64,000 nt of DNA, taken from positions 197,696,698 through 197,760,697 of the forward strand of contig NC_080539.1 of the NCBI RefSeq assembly GCF_028640845.1, written 5' to 3'. Under the pieces are notes generated by a model. The model had not been told where the DNA came from and searched no databases. It saw only the letters and a list, made by a program, of their open reading frames with translations. Position 1 is the stretch's first letter, and each line of letters starts with the position of its first letter. Positions 43,193 through 54,996 of the stretch are shown piece after piece. This DNA is from Ahaetulla prasina. Its lineage: Eukaryota > Chordata > Lepidosauria > Squamata > Colubridae. The translations under genes were made by a program, and so were the position numbers.

Positions 43193-46100
43193 AGACACAC
43201 AACCCCACCTAAACATTAAATATGGTCTGAAAAACTCCAAATGACCACTAAAGGGCAGCAGTGGTCTTTGCGTCTGTACAACAGTCTTTGCAGGCTGGAT
43301 CTAGTAACCCCACAAAACATCTCCTGACAAAAAGGCAACTTGGTGGATCAACCCATTGCTCCCTCTAGTTTCCCAGGAAGCTGTTTCCATTTTCCGCATT
43401 TTTTTCCCTCCTAGGGAGCTTCCTTTCATTTTTAAAATCTGATAAAATAAAAATCAGATGGAGTTTGGAGTCTGGCAGCTTGCCAAACAAGAATGCATTC
43501 CAGCATTGGAATGAGCACCATTCAGGAAAGTTTAAAGATCTCAAAAGAAAGAACACATAAGGAAAAGAGTTGTGGAAGGAAAATGAAAACAGGATAACTC
43601 AGTTTTATAGTTCCTGTAATTGCCAACTCTGATGGAAATGAACTGCTTACCATAACAGTAAGAGAAGATGAACATTCCTCAGTACTTTATCGCCTCCCTC
43701 AAGGTTTGAGGTTATGCTCAAAAAACCACAGTCTGCCTTCTAAGACAGGGAGGTGTTTTGTTCTTTTTAAGAAATAATATTTGATTCTCTATGCATGTAT
43801 TGAGAATACACCAAAGGAGAGGTGCTTTAGTTCTGCAGGAATGCAGGTATTCTGCATGCAACAAAGCTTCTAGGAGAATAGAGATTTTTTTAAAAAAATC
43901 TCTGGTATGTTAAAGCAGGATTTTCCAAATTGAAAGAATTCTGTAATAGACTCAGGACAAAAAGGGAAAGTTCATTCAGATGCAGCCTTTTTCTGTCACT
44001 AAAACTTTGCTTGTTCATCAGGGATTCCAGAGGTTAAAAAGCTAGCCGGAGAAGTTTGAATACCTTGTGCTAGATAACTGCTAACAGCCATTTTCCACAA
44101 TCATTCTCTCACCCACCTCCATTCCCATGCGCAGAAACCTTACTTCTCCTTTGCCTCTCCCTTACGTGACACAAAAAGGAGTATTTGGCAGTGCTCTATT
44201 TTCCATTGAGTGGTCATTCCCCTGTGGGGTGAGGCTTGCTTTGGAGCTGCCACACAGACAGAAGCTCCTGGCCTCCAGGGTTGGGAGCGAGGTAGTGTTT
44301 TCTCTCACAGAAGGACCCAACCACAAGTGTGGTGGGAGGCATTGTAGCAATTGGATACCTGCACTCATTTTTAAAGAGGCAATGGAGCTCCTAGCACTTT
44401 TCAAGCACCCTGGATGTGGCTTTGATGCTGGGCCGTGCTATGGCAATACCAGAGAAGCTTGGTTCATAACAGGGTTACTCATGAATGGAATTCATTTGCT
44501 TGCAGGTCAAAACCACTTCTCTGGCATAGTCTCCAACAGGAAGCTTTCCCTCTAGACTGCCTGGTCAACAATAGGAAAATTTCACTTCAATACTTGCACG
44601 CTTTGATCATTTGCTCTCATTCTGGAAAGGAGAAGGAGCAGGGATGTACAGGATGTTTGCAGGGCCCTGCTTCTATCAGCGCTAAGCGGAGCATGAGCGG
44701 AGCACGTGAGTGAAGTGGAACAAAATCACACTTTTGTAACAGTGAACCATTGCATGAATGTCTTGGCCTGCCTGGATTTCTCAGAGGCCACAAGAACCCT
44801 TGGCCTGATGGGCAGGCTAATTCTTAGATCTGCATCTGCCTTTTCTTTCTGGGCTTTTCTGTCTCATAGCTTTCTTGGTAAATTGCATTATTTGAGTTTT
44901 AGGAGTAAATCGGATTTGTGCTACTGCTGGGAAGTAGCGTGTGCAGAATAGTTACGGCCATTTCCTTCCGTAGTTCGTTTGAGATCAGTATATGATGCCA
45001 TTTGGTCCCTGCCCACAGAACTTGAGCCAAAGTCCTTATTTATGCATATTTGTGGTTAATCCTTCCCCTCAACCCCACTCCTCTGTATCAGACATCTGTC
45101 AGATAAATTGGTCTTTTTTTTTTCTTTCTTCCTTTTTTGGGACGAGACTATTTTACACATTTCCAGAAATCACACATAGCTTATCAGCATTTTCCCTCTT
45201 CTGTTAAACCAAAAAGTCAAATCCATTTTTGTATTGTAGGATGCAGAACCATTGCTGATTTGAAGGAGTTGTTGGAAATCCAGTTTAGAAGATTTTCATT
45301 TTCAAGCTATTTTTTCCCTATTTTTCTCCTCAGATTCTAGCCTATATGACTGTGTTTGCCAAGGAAGATTGGATTTAGTCATTTTAGCCTTTTCCTATCC
45401 ACTTGCATCTAACCTCAGCGCATGAGGTTTATAAATTAGGACTATGCATGCGTGCTCAGAAGCTTGGGGAAAAAAGAGGGAGGAAAGGCTGGCTGCTTCA
45501 TCTTATGCAAAGTCCAGAGGACTTCTTCCAAATCATTCTCAAAATGTGCATGGGGTGATATATATTTCATTAGAGTAAATAAAGATAAACTTATTTTTTT
45601 GTTAAGCTGAACTTTTCAGGGAATTTTATTAAGAAGATACAGCAGGACTCAAGGAAGGTTGTATGCTAAAAGAGTCAGCAAATTCTAAACTCTCTCAATC
45701 AATCCCTCTCTCAGCCAGGGATGAAGGAGCATTAGATGAGCCATTCAGCAGGTGAAAAAGTAAATTCACATTGGGCAGAGTGGAAATCAATCTTGGCCAT
45801 CAAAGCGCCCCAGTGACAGGTATGAATTGTCCTGCCCGTATTTCATAGATTCACATAGGTGCACAGATAGTATAAATAAATATAAAAACATAAAAATAAA
45901 CTTATCAATAAATAAAGACATATATTGGAAACCTTCATAATGTTCCTATCCTTTGTCTTCTCTAAACTCAACTTAATTTGCATATCACATCTGCTTTCCT
46001 TAGGGACCTTTTCAAGGATAAAGAAATGAAAAAAGTAATCTTCTCTCTGCCATCTAAAAATTCAGCACTTGCAAAATTGCTGCCTTGCCCTATTTAGTTT

Positions 46101-48454
46101 TTTTTTTAAGTTTATAGAGTATGCTTGAATTTCTTTTTCTTGTAAATTCTATTTCTGAAGTTGATAATAGGACATCCATGCTCCAGAGACTGCCCAAAGC
46201 TTCTCAGCATCTTCCAAGATGGCACAGTCAAAATTTGGCAGCGAAGGGGAGATTTTTGACAGACAGTTTTTAAAAAAAAAAATGCAATGAGCATGGTAAA
46301 AGTGGATTATTAATTCTCTAAAATGTGTATGCCCTCCATTTTTTTAAAAAGTATGGTTTCTAGGGGAGGGAGACTGCTTTAAGACTGAACAAAATTATCA
46401 CTGGATTTATGGCAACTTGTAATCATTGGTGCAACAACACTATTACCTGGAAAATACACTCATCACTTTGTGTGGGAGCTTCCTTGACAAATATTTTCAT
46501 GTTGATAGGAAACCAAACCAAAAAGGACTGATTACAATTCCTCATCACAATCAAATATTGGTAAAGATGTTATGAAAGCAAAGAGAAAAAAGGGAAAAAA
46601 CTTTCTTATAATTTGTATAAGAGAGGAAAGTGACAGAATGCTTTTCATAAAATAATGAATGGTAAGCTGGACAAAACACCATCTATATGAATGGCCAATC
46701 AGAGTCAGTCATTGCCTCTGTAATGGCTGAACCTTTGGTATGGTACTTCATAATCAATTATCCTTGATAAATGCAAGTTAGATCAGGAATATTAGCTTTA
46801 AACCTGTAAATACACCGTTGACTTTATATTCAGGCTCCAAAATGAATAATAATGACCATTACTATAATTATCAACTATTCTTTTCTGGAAAATGAATAAA
46901 GACTAACACATTTAAAGTATCTTTAGTTGTGGTATGCCCTAAGAATTAAGGAAAGATAATATGCATATAGTTTAAAAAGCAGGCTGAGTTATGTAAATGT
47001 AAGCTAAATAAATAAAACATGTTTTAAAATCAAATAAGGCACAGAAATGGATAATTTATTGGGATAGTGATCAAAGAGAATGATATAATTATTTTTTAAT
47101 TACTGTAGTTCAATAATGCTGTCTATTGTGTAGCATTTGTTTTGTATTTGGGAGAGTATAAAGCATTCTACATTTTATTTAAGGACCATAATAATTAGAA
47201 GTATTTTGTTTTGGTTTGTTTCCAAAAGCTTAGAGGAGAAACTCCCTTATTTCCCACCCACAGTGATTAGTCTCCTTACTAAACTTAAATATTATACAAA
47301 GGCTTGTCTGTTCATGATGTTGTCTTAATGGACTCTAGAGGATAATCATGCGACCATTTGTCACAGAGCTGAGCCAGTGCATTTACAACCAGAACAAAGC
47401 ACATTCTGGGCAACATGTGCTTCTTTCCATAAACTAGATCTACACAGAAACACACATATACCACTTGCTAATACTACATCTTCACATTTTCTCTCTGTTT
47501 TGGGGTGTGTGTGTGTGTGTGTGTATGGATGGATGTGATGACTAATAATTACTATACAAGTTGAGAGAGCGCAAGCAAGGTGAATAAATGTCCTCCTGGA
47601 TCATTTTCTCACATTCTAGCCTTCCTGCTTCATGCAAGATACACACCAGTCTTCAAACCAGAAAATCAATGCACTTGGAATAAAGTATTTTTGGTGAGTG
47701 AGGAAATGGGTGTGAGAGAGAAAAAGAGGTGTGTCCTACCTTCAGTTGTAGCAAGTGCAGAGAAAGTAAAACTGAACAGTTCTACAGGTGCTTCAAATTA
47801 AGGCTGCCTGGGGGTATTAAGTACAAGAACCGTGCATTGTTTCTCCTCGATGCCTCCGAGAAGAGATGTTTGAGACAGGATTGTATTTTTTTGCTCACGA
47901 AAAAATTCTAAGGTCCAGTCAGATGTAAGATAGTAGTGCAGTAAAACTTACATAGAATTCAGGAACAAGGGATATCTGAGTCCAGGAAGAAGTTTGTATG
48001 AAGGATTCATAGAAGCCTTCATGCCCAAATATACTCTTACTCCTTCTACCCCTCTTAGCTTTGGTGATTATACCTTCCTGGTGAAAAAGAGGAAAATAAA
48101 AGTTTGCTTTTGCCATTTTAAACCAATGAGAATTGAAAATACTTTTGCCCTACTGGAAATCCATAACCTCCTTTCAACTTCCCCTAAGTTACACTATCCA
48201 TAGAAATGAATGTCTTTGAAGAGACTTAGCCCAGTTCCATCTCTTTAGCTCAGCAATTCTTGTTTTATAAATAGGAAATGGCTGGAGAGCTGTATCATAG
48301 TGGACAAGAATGGGATATGCTCCAATTTAATGTATTCAATATACTGGGTTTTAGAAATAAATTATAGGTACATTTCTTGTTCCTTGGCATAAAAATTGAG
48401 AGGGTGATCCTGGAAATTGATACACCAGCAAATTCACTTAGAGATATGGAAGCT
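43193..48454. other. Long stretch without recognised features
   Basis: Contains (GT)n at 47503-47524. The largest frame (44127-44555 plus, 142 residues) shows no motif known to me and is not supported as a gene. Otherwise plain sequence. Confidence 0.4.
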
Positions 48455-48575
48455 GCTGCCCTGCAGATGCTACTGAACTAAAATGCCCAGAAGCTCAGAG
48501 TATGGCAGGAGTGAGATATAATGGTAGTTGTATTTCATCAATATCTGGAGGGCCACAGGTTTTGTATTCCTGAAT
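48455..48575. mobile_element. hAT MITE remnant
   Basis: Contains 'catcaatatctggagggcca' and 'caggttttgtattcctgaat', degraded from the common amniote string that reads about 'acatctggagggccacaggt'. No intact ends. Confidence 0.4.
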
Positions 48576-48949
48576 TAAATAAACTAAAAATCCCCCATTA
48601 ATAATCCTGTTCTTGCCATTCTCTCATGCTGGATCAAAGGCAATGAGCATGACATAAAATAGTAATATGCTTTATTCTAATCTAGTGAACCTGGAAAGGG
48701 CAAAGCTATTTCCACACAGCGTTAACTGAACTCGGTTGCAGCTGTTTGTGACAGATATACTGTCCTTCTTATACACGCAATGAATAGAAGACACAGCAAC
48801 CGGATGGCTTTTTTCTGCTCATGTAGCACATCTGTCAAGTCAATGTGGAACTGAAGCATAATATAAAAGAAAATCCATTTGGATGCTGAAAGTACTTAGA
48901 ATAGAGGGGAATTTACATCCTGGGAATAATATACTCCTATATGAAATAG

Positions 48950-49307
48950 GGACGTGGTGGTTCAGGGACTAGGACATTGAGCTTGTCGATCGAAAGGTCA
49001 GCAACTCAGCGGTTCAAATCCCTAGTGCTGCCGTGTAACAGGGTGAGCTCCCGTTACTTGTCCCAGCTTCTGCCAACCTAGCAGTTTCGAAAGCACGTAA
49101 AAAAGGAAGTAGAAAAAATAGGGACCACCTTTTGTGGGAAGGTAACAGCGTTCCATGCGACTTTGGCATTGAGTTATGCCGGCCACATGACCATGGAGAC
49201 GTCTTCGGACAGCGCTGGCTCTTCGGCTTTGAAACGGAGATGAGCACCGCCCCCTAGAGTCGGCAACGATTAGCACGTATGTGCGAGGGGAACCTTTACC
49301 TTTACCT
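48950..49307 (+). mobile_element. Sauria-type SINE, complete
   Basis: 358 bp with an exact 12-bp target duplication TATATGAAATAG at 48938-48949 and 49308-49319. tRNA-like head with an A-box region ('tggttcagggactagg') and a B box ggttcaaatcc at 49012-49022, the body 'gggaccaccttttgtgggaa', 'ccggccacatgaccatggag', a BovB-like end 'ctagagtcggcaacgatta' and the tail (ACCTTT)n. RNA polymerase III promoter parts are still recognisable. Confidence 0.93.
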
Positions 49308-49429
49308 TATATGAAATAGTTTAGTCACAGCTTTCAGGCATTCTACAGTAAGTGTATCAGTCTATAGCATAGTTGTCCTAAATTTGCACCCAATTGTGCC
49401 CATTCCTGCACTGAGAGGCCTTACTCAGT

Positions 49430-49735
49430 CACTAATGTCTTAGTCACCTCCCTTTAGACATCTGTAATGCACTTTACATGGGACTGCTCTTGAAGAACAT
49501 CCGAAAGCTTCAGCTGGTTCAGAATGCAGTGACAGAAAAAGTTTTGGGTGCCTCACAATTCACCTGAATAACAATACAATTGTGTGAGCTATTCCACTGC
49601 ATTCCAGATGCAATTCAAGATACTGGTTTTCATCTGTAAAGCCCCATATGTCACAGGGCCAGGTTAGGTATACTCTATGTGAGAGTATCTGCTTGTCTAC
49701 TAGGCTAGATAGGGTGAGTGCGCTCCAGGTGGAAT
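49430..49735 (+). mobile_element. L2-like LINE remnant
   Basis: Degraded C-terminal text: 'cttcagctggttcagaatgc' (L-Q-L-V-Q-N-A) and M-Q-F-K-I-L-V-F-I-C-K-A-P near 49608-49650. No open frame. Confidence 0.6.
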
Positions 49736-50293
49736 GGTATATTTAGGCATGGACCCTTGGCCGCACTTCCTTCACCCACAGCCACCCATCTCAGCCCATT
49801 TACAGCCAGCTTTCCTCCTCTGCTGGCTCTCCCTGGTCATTCTCCATGGCCAATGGGCCCCTGGCCCTCCACCCCTGGTCCTTTCTCTCTGCCCATTTGT
49901 CCAGACACTGTTTGACCTGGAGCTTTGGCTGCATGGGACACATAATCCCCAGCCAATCAGGTGGGAGGCAGAAGCAATGGTACTACGGGGATAGCTTGTG
50001 ATTGGCAATGGGTGATCGCAGGGGCTGTAGTGGGGGGCAGCATGAAATGCAGGATTTTTTTGTTAAAGTGCAAAAGCATCCCGCAGCTCAGGGCCTGGCA
50101 GATCTGTCACCAGGATGAGAAGGGAAGGAGAGTCGCAGCAGGAATAGCAGCCATAGGATTCACTGGGTGGACAGACAGACAAGAGTGTGTTGGGGACCAG
50201 GAAGGGAGTGAGGAGCGCCTCTAAGGGGCTTCACAAAGACAGCTTGGCTCGCAACTCAGTCAGCTCCAACAAAAGGGAGGAGGTGAAGCAAGG
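49736..50293. other. GC-rich unassigned sequence
   Basis: Markedly richer in G and C than its surroundings, with no recognised coding or repeat content. Confidence 0.4.
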
Positions 50294-50298
50294 CCGGC

Positions 50299-50817
50299 TG
50301 TCGTGTCCCACTCCTCCGCTGACGGCCGGGTCAGGGAAATCCGAATCAGGCTTGCCTCTGCAGCTGTGCCCAAAGTCCTAGCAAAGTCCTCAGAGCAGGC
50401 AGGAGACCAGTAAGTGACTTCAGCAAGATAAGTTCGACTTTTGCCTGACTCAGAGACTGCCAGAAAGCAGATCCTTTATATAGGCCATAGGGTGTGGCTC
50501 CATGACTCAGCACTCATTAAGGCCTGCCCCTCCCTTCCTTCTGTTGCCTCCGCCTATCCAATCTTCTGATGCGAGGGTCACTCCAATCAGCTGTTGGTAA
50601 TAAACCCTCCTCAGGCTCACATGCTGTGGAGGAGGGGGAGGGGTCTAGCTGCTCCGTTTGCCTGGGCATGGAGTCAGGGCTGGGGCCGGGAGGTGCTCCT
50701 TCTTCTGCAGTTTGTCTGGGCATGGAGCCAGGACTGGGGCCGGGAGGCATACATTCCTCCGTGTTCGGGAGCAGATAAGAAGGCCCCGGCTGCTCTGAGG
50801 GCGGGCAAGACACAACA
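50299..50817 (-). mobile_element. Solo LTR (family F1), second copy
   Basis: 519 bp from TGTCGTGTCCCACTCC to GGCAAGACACAACA, the reverse orientation of 19448-19954, with an exact 5-bp target duplication CCGGC at 50294-50298 and 50818-50822. The TATA box reads on the minus strand (plus 'cctttatatagg' at 50475-50486). Confidence 0.9.
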
Positions 50818-50822
50818 CCGGC

Positions 50823-51230
50823 ATAGCTTCTGGTATTGTGGGGGAGGGGCTGGCAGGCAAATGGTGATGGTGCATGGCTTCTGGCGTTGCTGGGGCATGG
50901 GGGGCGCAGCAGGTGAACAGTAGTGGCGCACTGCTTGAGAGGCCCCCTGCCATTACAACTCAGACCTGATGCCTAATAGGCAGTTTGGCTGTTCCCACCA
51001 TCTCATGCCACTTCCATTGACCGGCCACTTGCCCCCTGCAACACCAGAAGCTGCACACCACCTTTGTTCGACTGCCACACAGACCCCCAATGCTTGCATT
51101 CTCAGCCCACTTTTCCATTGTCCATGGTTCCTTTTTCAATTAGAGACAGAATCAGGGAGGGTCCTTATGTGCTTGGAAAGGAAGTGTAGGATTTCTTTCA
51201 TTTATTAAATTTAATGCCGTACGTTTCTCT
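50823..51230. other. GC-rich sequence with an inverted repeat
   Basis: 'tgcatggcttctggcgttgc' (50868-50888) recurs inverted as 'caacaccagaagctgcacac' (51040-51059). Origin unknown. Confidence 0.4.
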
Positions 51231-51439
51231 ATCCTGGGTGATTCTGGGTAACTTACAATGTCATGAATTTGAATAACTCCTTTCACATGAGGCCCTAACC
51301 ATCAAACAGGTTTGCAAATGTGAAAGGGATCATAGTTTAATCATGAACCAGACGAAAAGCATGAAAACATTTGCATCTTTGCAATTCAAAAAAACCCCTG
51401 AGCTTTATATGCCACTCTATAAATTGGCCAGCCGAATTG

Positions 51440-51550
51440 CCGTGGTGGCACAGTGGTTAAAATATGTTTCAGACAAATTCTGCCCACAGCCAAGTGTTCG
51501 ATCCTAAACCATTCAGAGAGTGCTGTAAAGTTGTGACCTGTTATGTTATT
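51440..51550 (+). mobile_element. tRNA-derived SINE fragment
   Basis: Head 'gtggtggcacagtggttaaa', a B-box remnant 'gtgttcgatcct', and the end 'tcagagagtgctgtaaag'. Same family as 12784-12996, with internal loss. Confidence 0.6.
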
Positions 51551-51559
51551 CCTGTGAGT

Positions 51560-52300
51560 AATTATAATAAGTGTTCTATTAGACAAGTAGTATTGCTTTT
51601 GACATTTCTGCAATCTTCTGCAATCTTGTTACCTTTGATGATCTTGCATGGGTACAACTTAGAACTGATCACCATATCCATAATTATATCATTTCTTTAT
51701 GTGCGAAGGGGAAAACAGTAGCCATTCATTCCTCCTGTGACTGGCTTGGTTTTCTCCAGAAATACTACATACATAAATACATTGGTACCAAACGCACTAC
51801 ATACAAGAAAGAAAGATAGCATTGAAAAAAGTAACTTTACAATCTGAGCACTTTCCACCATTGCCGCTTGCAGGTCATGCAACTGAAATTCAATCACTTC
51901 ACAATCTGGTGTAATGGGGAGCATTATATAGTTATAGCTGACATACACATCAAAAATATAAGATCAGTACACATTCACCCATAAATCTCTTCTGCGTCTT
52001 TAGCATTGCCCAGCCCATTATAACAATACTTACAATTAATAAATATAAACAGCGTTTATAATTTTTAATTTTTTTCTTGTGGAATTAAATTTATGTGGCA
52101 AGAGTTTACATTAATTTCCTAACAATGAAGCCATTACATTCCATACATACAGCTTAAAAACAACAAAAGTCTTGTGGCCTTAAAGAATAGTACATTTATT
52201 GTTGGTTTTATCCATCGGACGCCATTTCATCAACTGCATGGAATATGTACCGAGAGGAAAGGAGAGAGGGAAGTGGCACAAGGGGAAGTGAAGAAATGGT
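51560..52300. other. AT-rich stretch without recognised features
   Basis: No gene or repeat identified. Confidence 0.4.
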
Positions 52301-52304
52301 AGAA

Positions 52305-53117
52305 AGCCCCAAAACTTCACCGTTAGACTATCTACTGTTGACTTCACCCCATTTCAAAGGGGTCTTTAAGGGGCTTCCATAAGTACACCAGTGTGCCTAC
52401 TGTCCTGCTGGTGGCCTGCAGTGCTGGCAGCAGAGTTGGACAGTGAGGAGGTTGGGGAGGAACCTGGGCCAGTCCTGGAGTCTAGGGAAGGCTCGGACGA
52501 GTGCTCTGCATCAGAGGCAGAGAAAGGGCCATCTGGGAGATACGTGTGCCTCCGGAGTCTCCAGAGTCGGATCTCAGTGAGACAGAGAAACAGGGGGAGC
52601 CTGTCCCCAGTGCGCATATGTGCAGAGCTGCCAGAAGGCAAGAACAGTTAAAACAAAACGGACAACTCAGGAGTAGGGCTTGGCGATGATCGGCCCCTCC
52701 CATAAGACTTAAAAGAGGAACAAAGGCACGTGGGCCTTTGCAGGAAGCAACATTGTTAATTCTGTTCAGTTTAAAGTTTGAAGCTCTGTTTGATTCTGGA
52801 CTCCATGTGGCTTTGCCAATTAGGTCTTTGGCAGCGTGTCAAGGGAGATAAAAGGTGGGTGATTATCAGCCTTATCCCGAAGGACTCTTTACAACTATTT
52901 GGGACTCCTCTGTGAATGAACAGAATCCACAGCTGTTGCAGTAAAAGAGGTTTTTGGGACTACTCATGTCTTTTACTGACTCAGGAAGCCTAGATCAGAA
53001 CACCTGTCCTAATGTTCCCTTTTATACGTATCCATTTCATGTATTCATAATCATGTTTATACTTATATCTGTTATCTAATACATGCTTGATGAAAATAAA
53101 TAAATAAAAAATAAAAA
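52305..53117 (+). mobile_element. CR1-like LINE 3' end, interrupted by an LTR-like insertion
   Basis: The left part ('ctactgttgacttcacccca', 'aaggggcttccataagtaca') and the right part ('cctgtcctaatgttcc' to the A-rich tail at 53117) together match the 3' end seen at 1-303; between them lies 52401-53002. Confidence 0.7.
52401..53002 (+). mobile_element. Solo LTR-like insertion in CR1
   Basis: 602 bp, TGTCCTGCTGG...CTAGATCAGAACA, with a TATA-like gataaaagg near 52849. Flanks cctac (52396-52400) and cctgt (53003-53007) are only partly alike; a small deletion after the right flank, judged against other CR1 copies, could explain this. Confidence 0.5.
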
Positions 53118-53154
53118 AATTAACCATCCTGGACAAAAAAAAAAGAGAGATCAC

Positions 53155-53530
53155 CCCAAAAGTGCTTTTTCAAGAAGCAACTGGACTTTCTGGGTTTTTT
53201 TTAAAGACATTTCGCTTCTCATCCAAGAAGCTTCTTCAGCTCTGCTTGGATGGTGGGGAATGGAAGGATTTATACTCCTTGCAGACAGCTGGTCATTTGC
53301 ATCCTTTTAGCGAGTCGTTAAGGTCACCTGGAGGTTTATCTGTGTCAAGGTCATTTGAGTGGTGCAAATGAGTGTGGAGCCTTCTTGGAATTGTTGAATG
53401 GACCATGTTGTATCCTGGAGATAGATGATGTCATATCCCTTCCCCACCTGTGGAGAGCTGTTCAATTTTGACATAGATGGCTTCTTTGACCCCTCTTTCA
53501 AACCAGCAAGAGAGAAAGAGATGAGAACCA
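53155..53530 (-). mobile_element. Penelope-like retroelement fragment
   Basis: The plus strand carries 'aagacatttcgcttctcatc' and 'caagaagcttcttcagctct', common in Penelope-like element termini of vertebrates. On the minus strand, 53450-53510 reads G-V-K-E-A-I-Y-V-K-I-E-Q-L, as at the C-terminus after the GIY-YIG domain of these elements. The rest of the protein is absent. Confidence 0.6.
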
Positions 53531-53571
53531 CCCTTCAGTGCAAGAATCTCACCTAGCATCTTTTGCCAAAA

Positions 53572-53740
53572 GTTCCTTTTTTTTTTGTTTTTGTTTACAT
53601 TTATACCCCGCCCTTCTCCGAAGACTCAGGGCGGCTTACAGTGTATAGGGCATTTGGGTCTACAGATAAGACTCTACCAGGCCTCCACCAAGAAAACAGG
53701 TCCTCAAGAAAGGTAATACTACTTTTATTAATGACGGCTA
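53572..53740 (-). mobile_element. L2-type LINE 3' end fragment
   Basis: Plus strand 'tttataccccgcccttctcc' and 'gaagactcagggcggcttac', like the L2 3' UTR at 3690-3740. Confidence 0.5.
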
Positions 53741-54357
53741 AATAGCCAAATCTTCTAAGTCTGGCTGACCTCACCCCTACCTTATACTTATGAGAATTAG
53801 GGAGGTATTTACCTCTGCCTTTCCTGAATGCCTTCTTCTTGTTTTGGACTTAAACCATGTTTGGGCACTTGTTCCATTGGTCACAAATCCACCCTCTCTC
53901 TGTCAAAGGGATCTTTCTTATTCTCTACACTTACATTAAGTTCAGTCTTGATGGTACATACCAGATCAAAACAGCCAACGAATTTCAGTAAACGGAATAA
54001 ATAACTACCAATGTATTCACTTTGATATTTCATCTCAAACAAACGATGCTACCAATCTAACTAGAGAATGTATGATTTGAAGACATTATTGAACTTGGGT
54101 TTTGACTATAATAGTGACTTTTTTTTCATGGGCTTGCACCTATGTAGTTTTGTTATGATTTATGCCTTTGACAAATCAAAAGTTTATCACACTCAAGCTG
54201 TTGATGCACTTGGCATCTGTTTCAGTTGCATTTTTACTGACAGCAAGCTGCTACTGGCAAGCACTCAGACTTTTTATCATCAAAAATGCACACATTGGCA
54301 CACCTGGCACCATCCTTTATTCAGCAAAACAGCAAAACAGCACACAAACACTACATT
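53741..54357. other. Unassigned sequence left of the L1
   Basis: No feature recognised. It ends in the left target-duplication copy (54358-54371). Confidence 0.4.
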
Positions 54358-54996
54358 AAAATATGCAATGGGAGAGACTTCCAGTGGCACCGCGTCATTG
54401 ATGGCTGTCTTTTTTAGACCGCCAGCCCCATGATCTCGTAGAACCGCTCAGACAGCGCAAATCAGCTGTCTGGCGGCTCGGAAACCTTTCCCTCGGGTGA
54501 AGAGGGAAAGGTGAGCAATCGAGCTGAGGTAGAGCCCCCCCGGAAAGCCCCAGGATGATACTGGAGGCTTGAAGATGAGGGCTCCCTCCCAAGCTCGACA
54601 AGCTCCGGATCCAGGACGCCTCTGCAGGAAAGCAGAGCAAAACGCCGCAACCACGTCTGCGATCAATATTGAATCGGGAATGGATTTTTAAACAGACAGA
54701 GCAAAATTAGGAGTACCGGCAGTTGCAAGTATCAAATTTTAACTCCTCAGTCATAGTATAATTTTTTTGAAATGATTTAAGAAGAAGACAGGAAGTGGTG
54801 TCTCTGTTGTAACAAGACATGAAAACTAAAGTTAAAGGAAGTGCTCGTTAAAGCTGTCAGCGCTGAAGTTACGTGAAGAGATTAAGCCAAAGAATTATTT
54901 TAATTAATTTGATTAATTTAATTACAGTGCTTAAGAGAAGATCTGAAGATTTCCTCTCTTTTTTTTCTTTTTGTAGAGTTTAAAGTTTAACAGAAA

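Noticed and set aside
44127..44555. 142-residue plus-strand frame in otherwise unassigned sequence
   Set aside because: No recognised motif, no supporting signals, and such lengths occur by chance.
48950..49030. tRNA gene
   Set aside because: The tRNA-like head belongs to a complete Sauria SINE with a target duplication.
50187..50381. Small frame similar to part of 19872-20438
   Set aside because: The likeness comes from the shared solo LTR, not from a gene.
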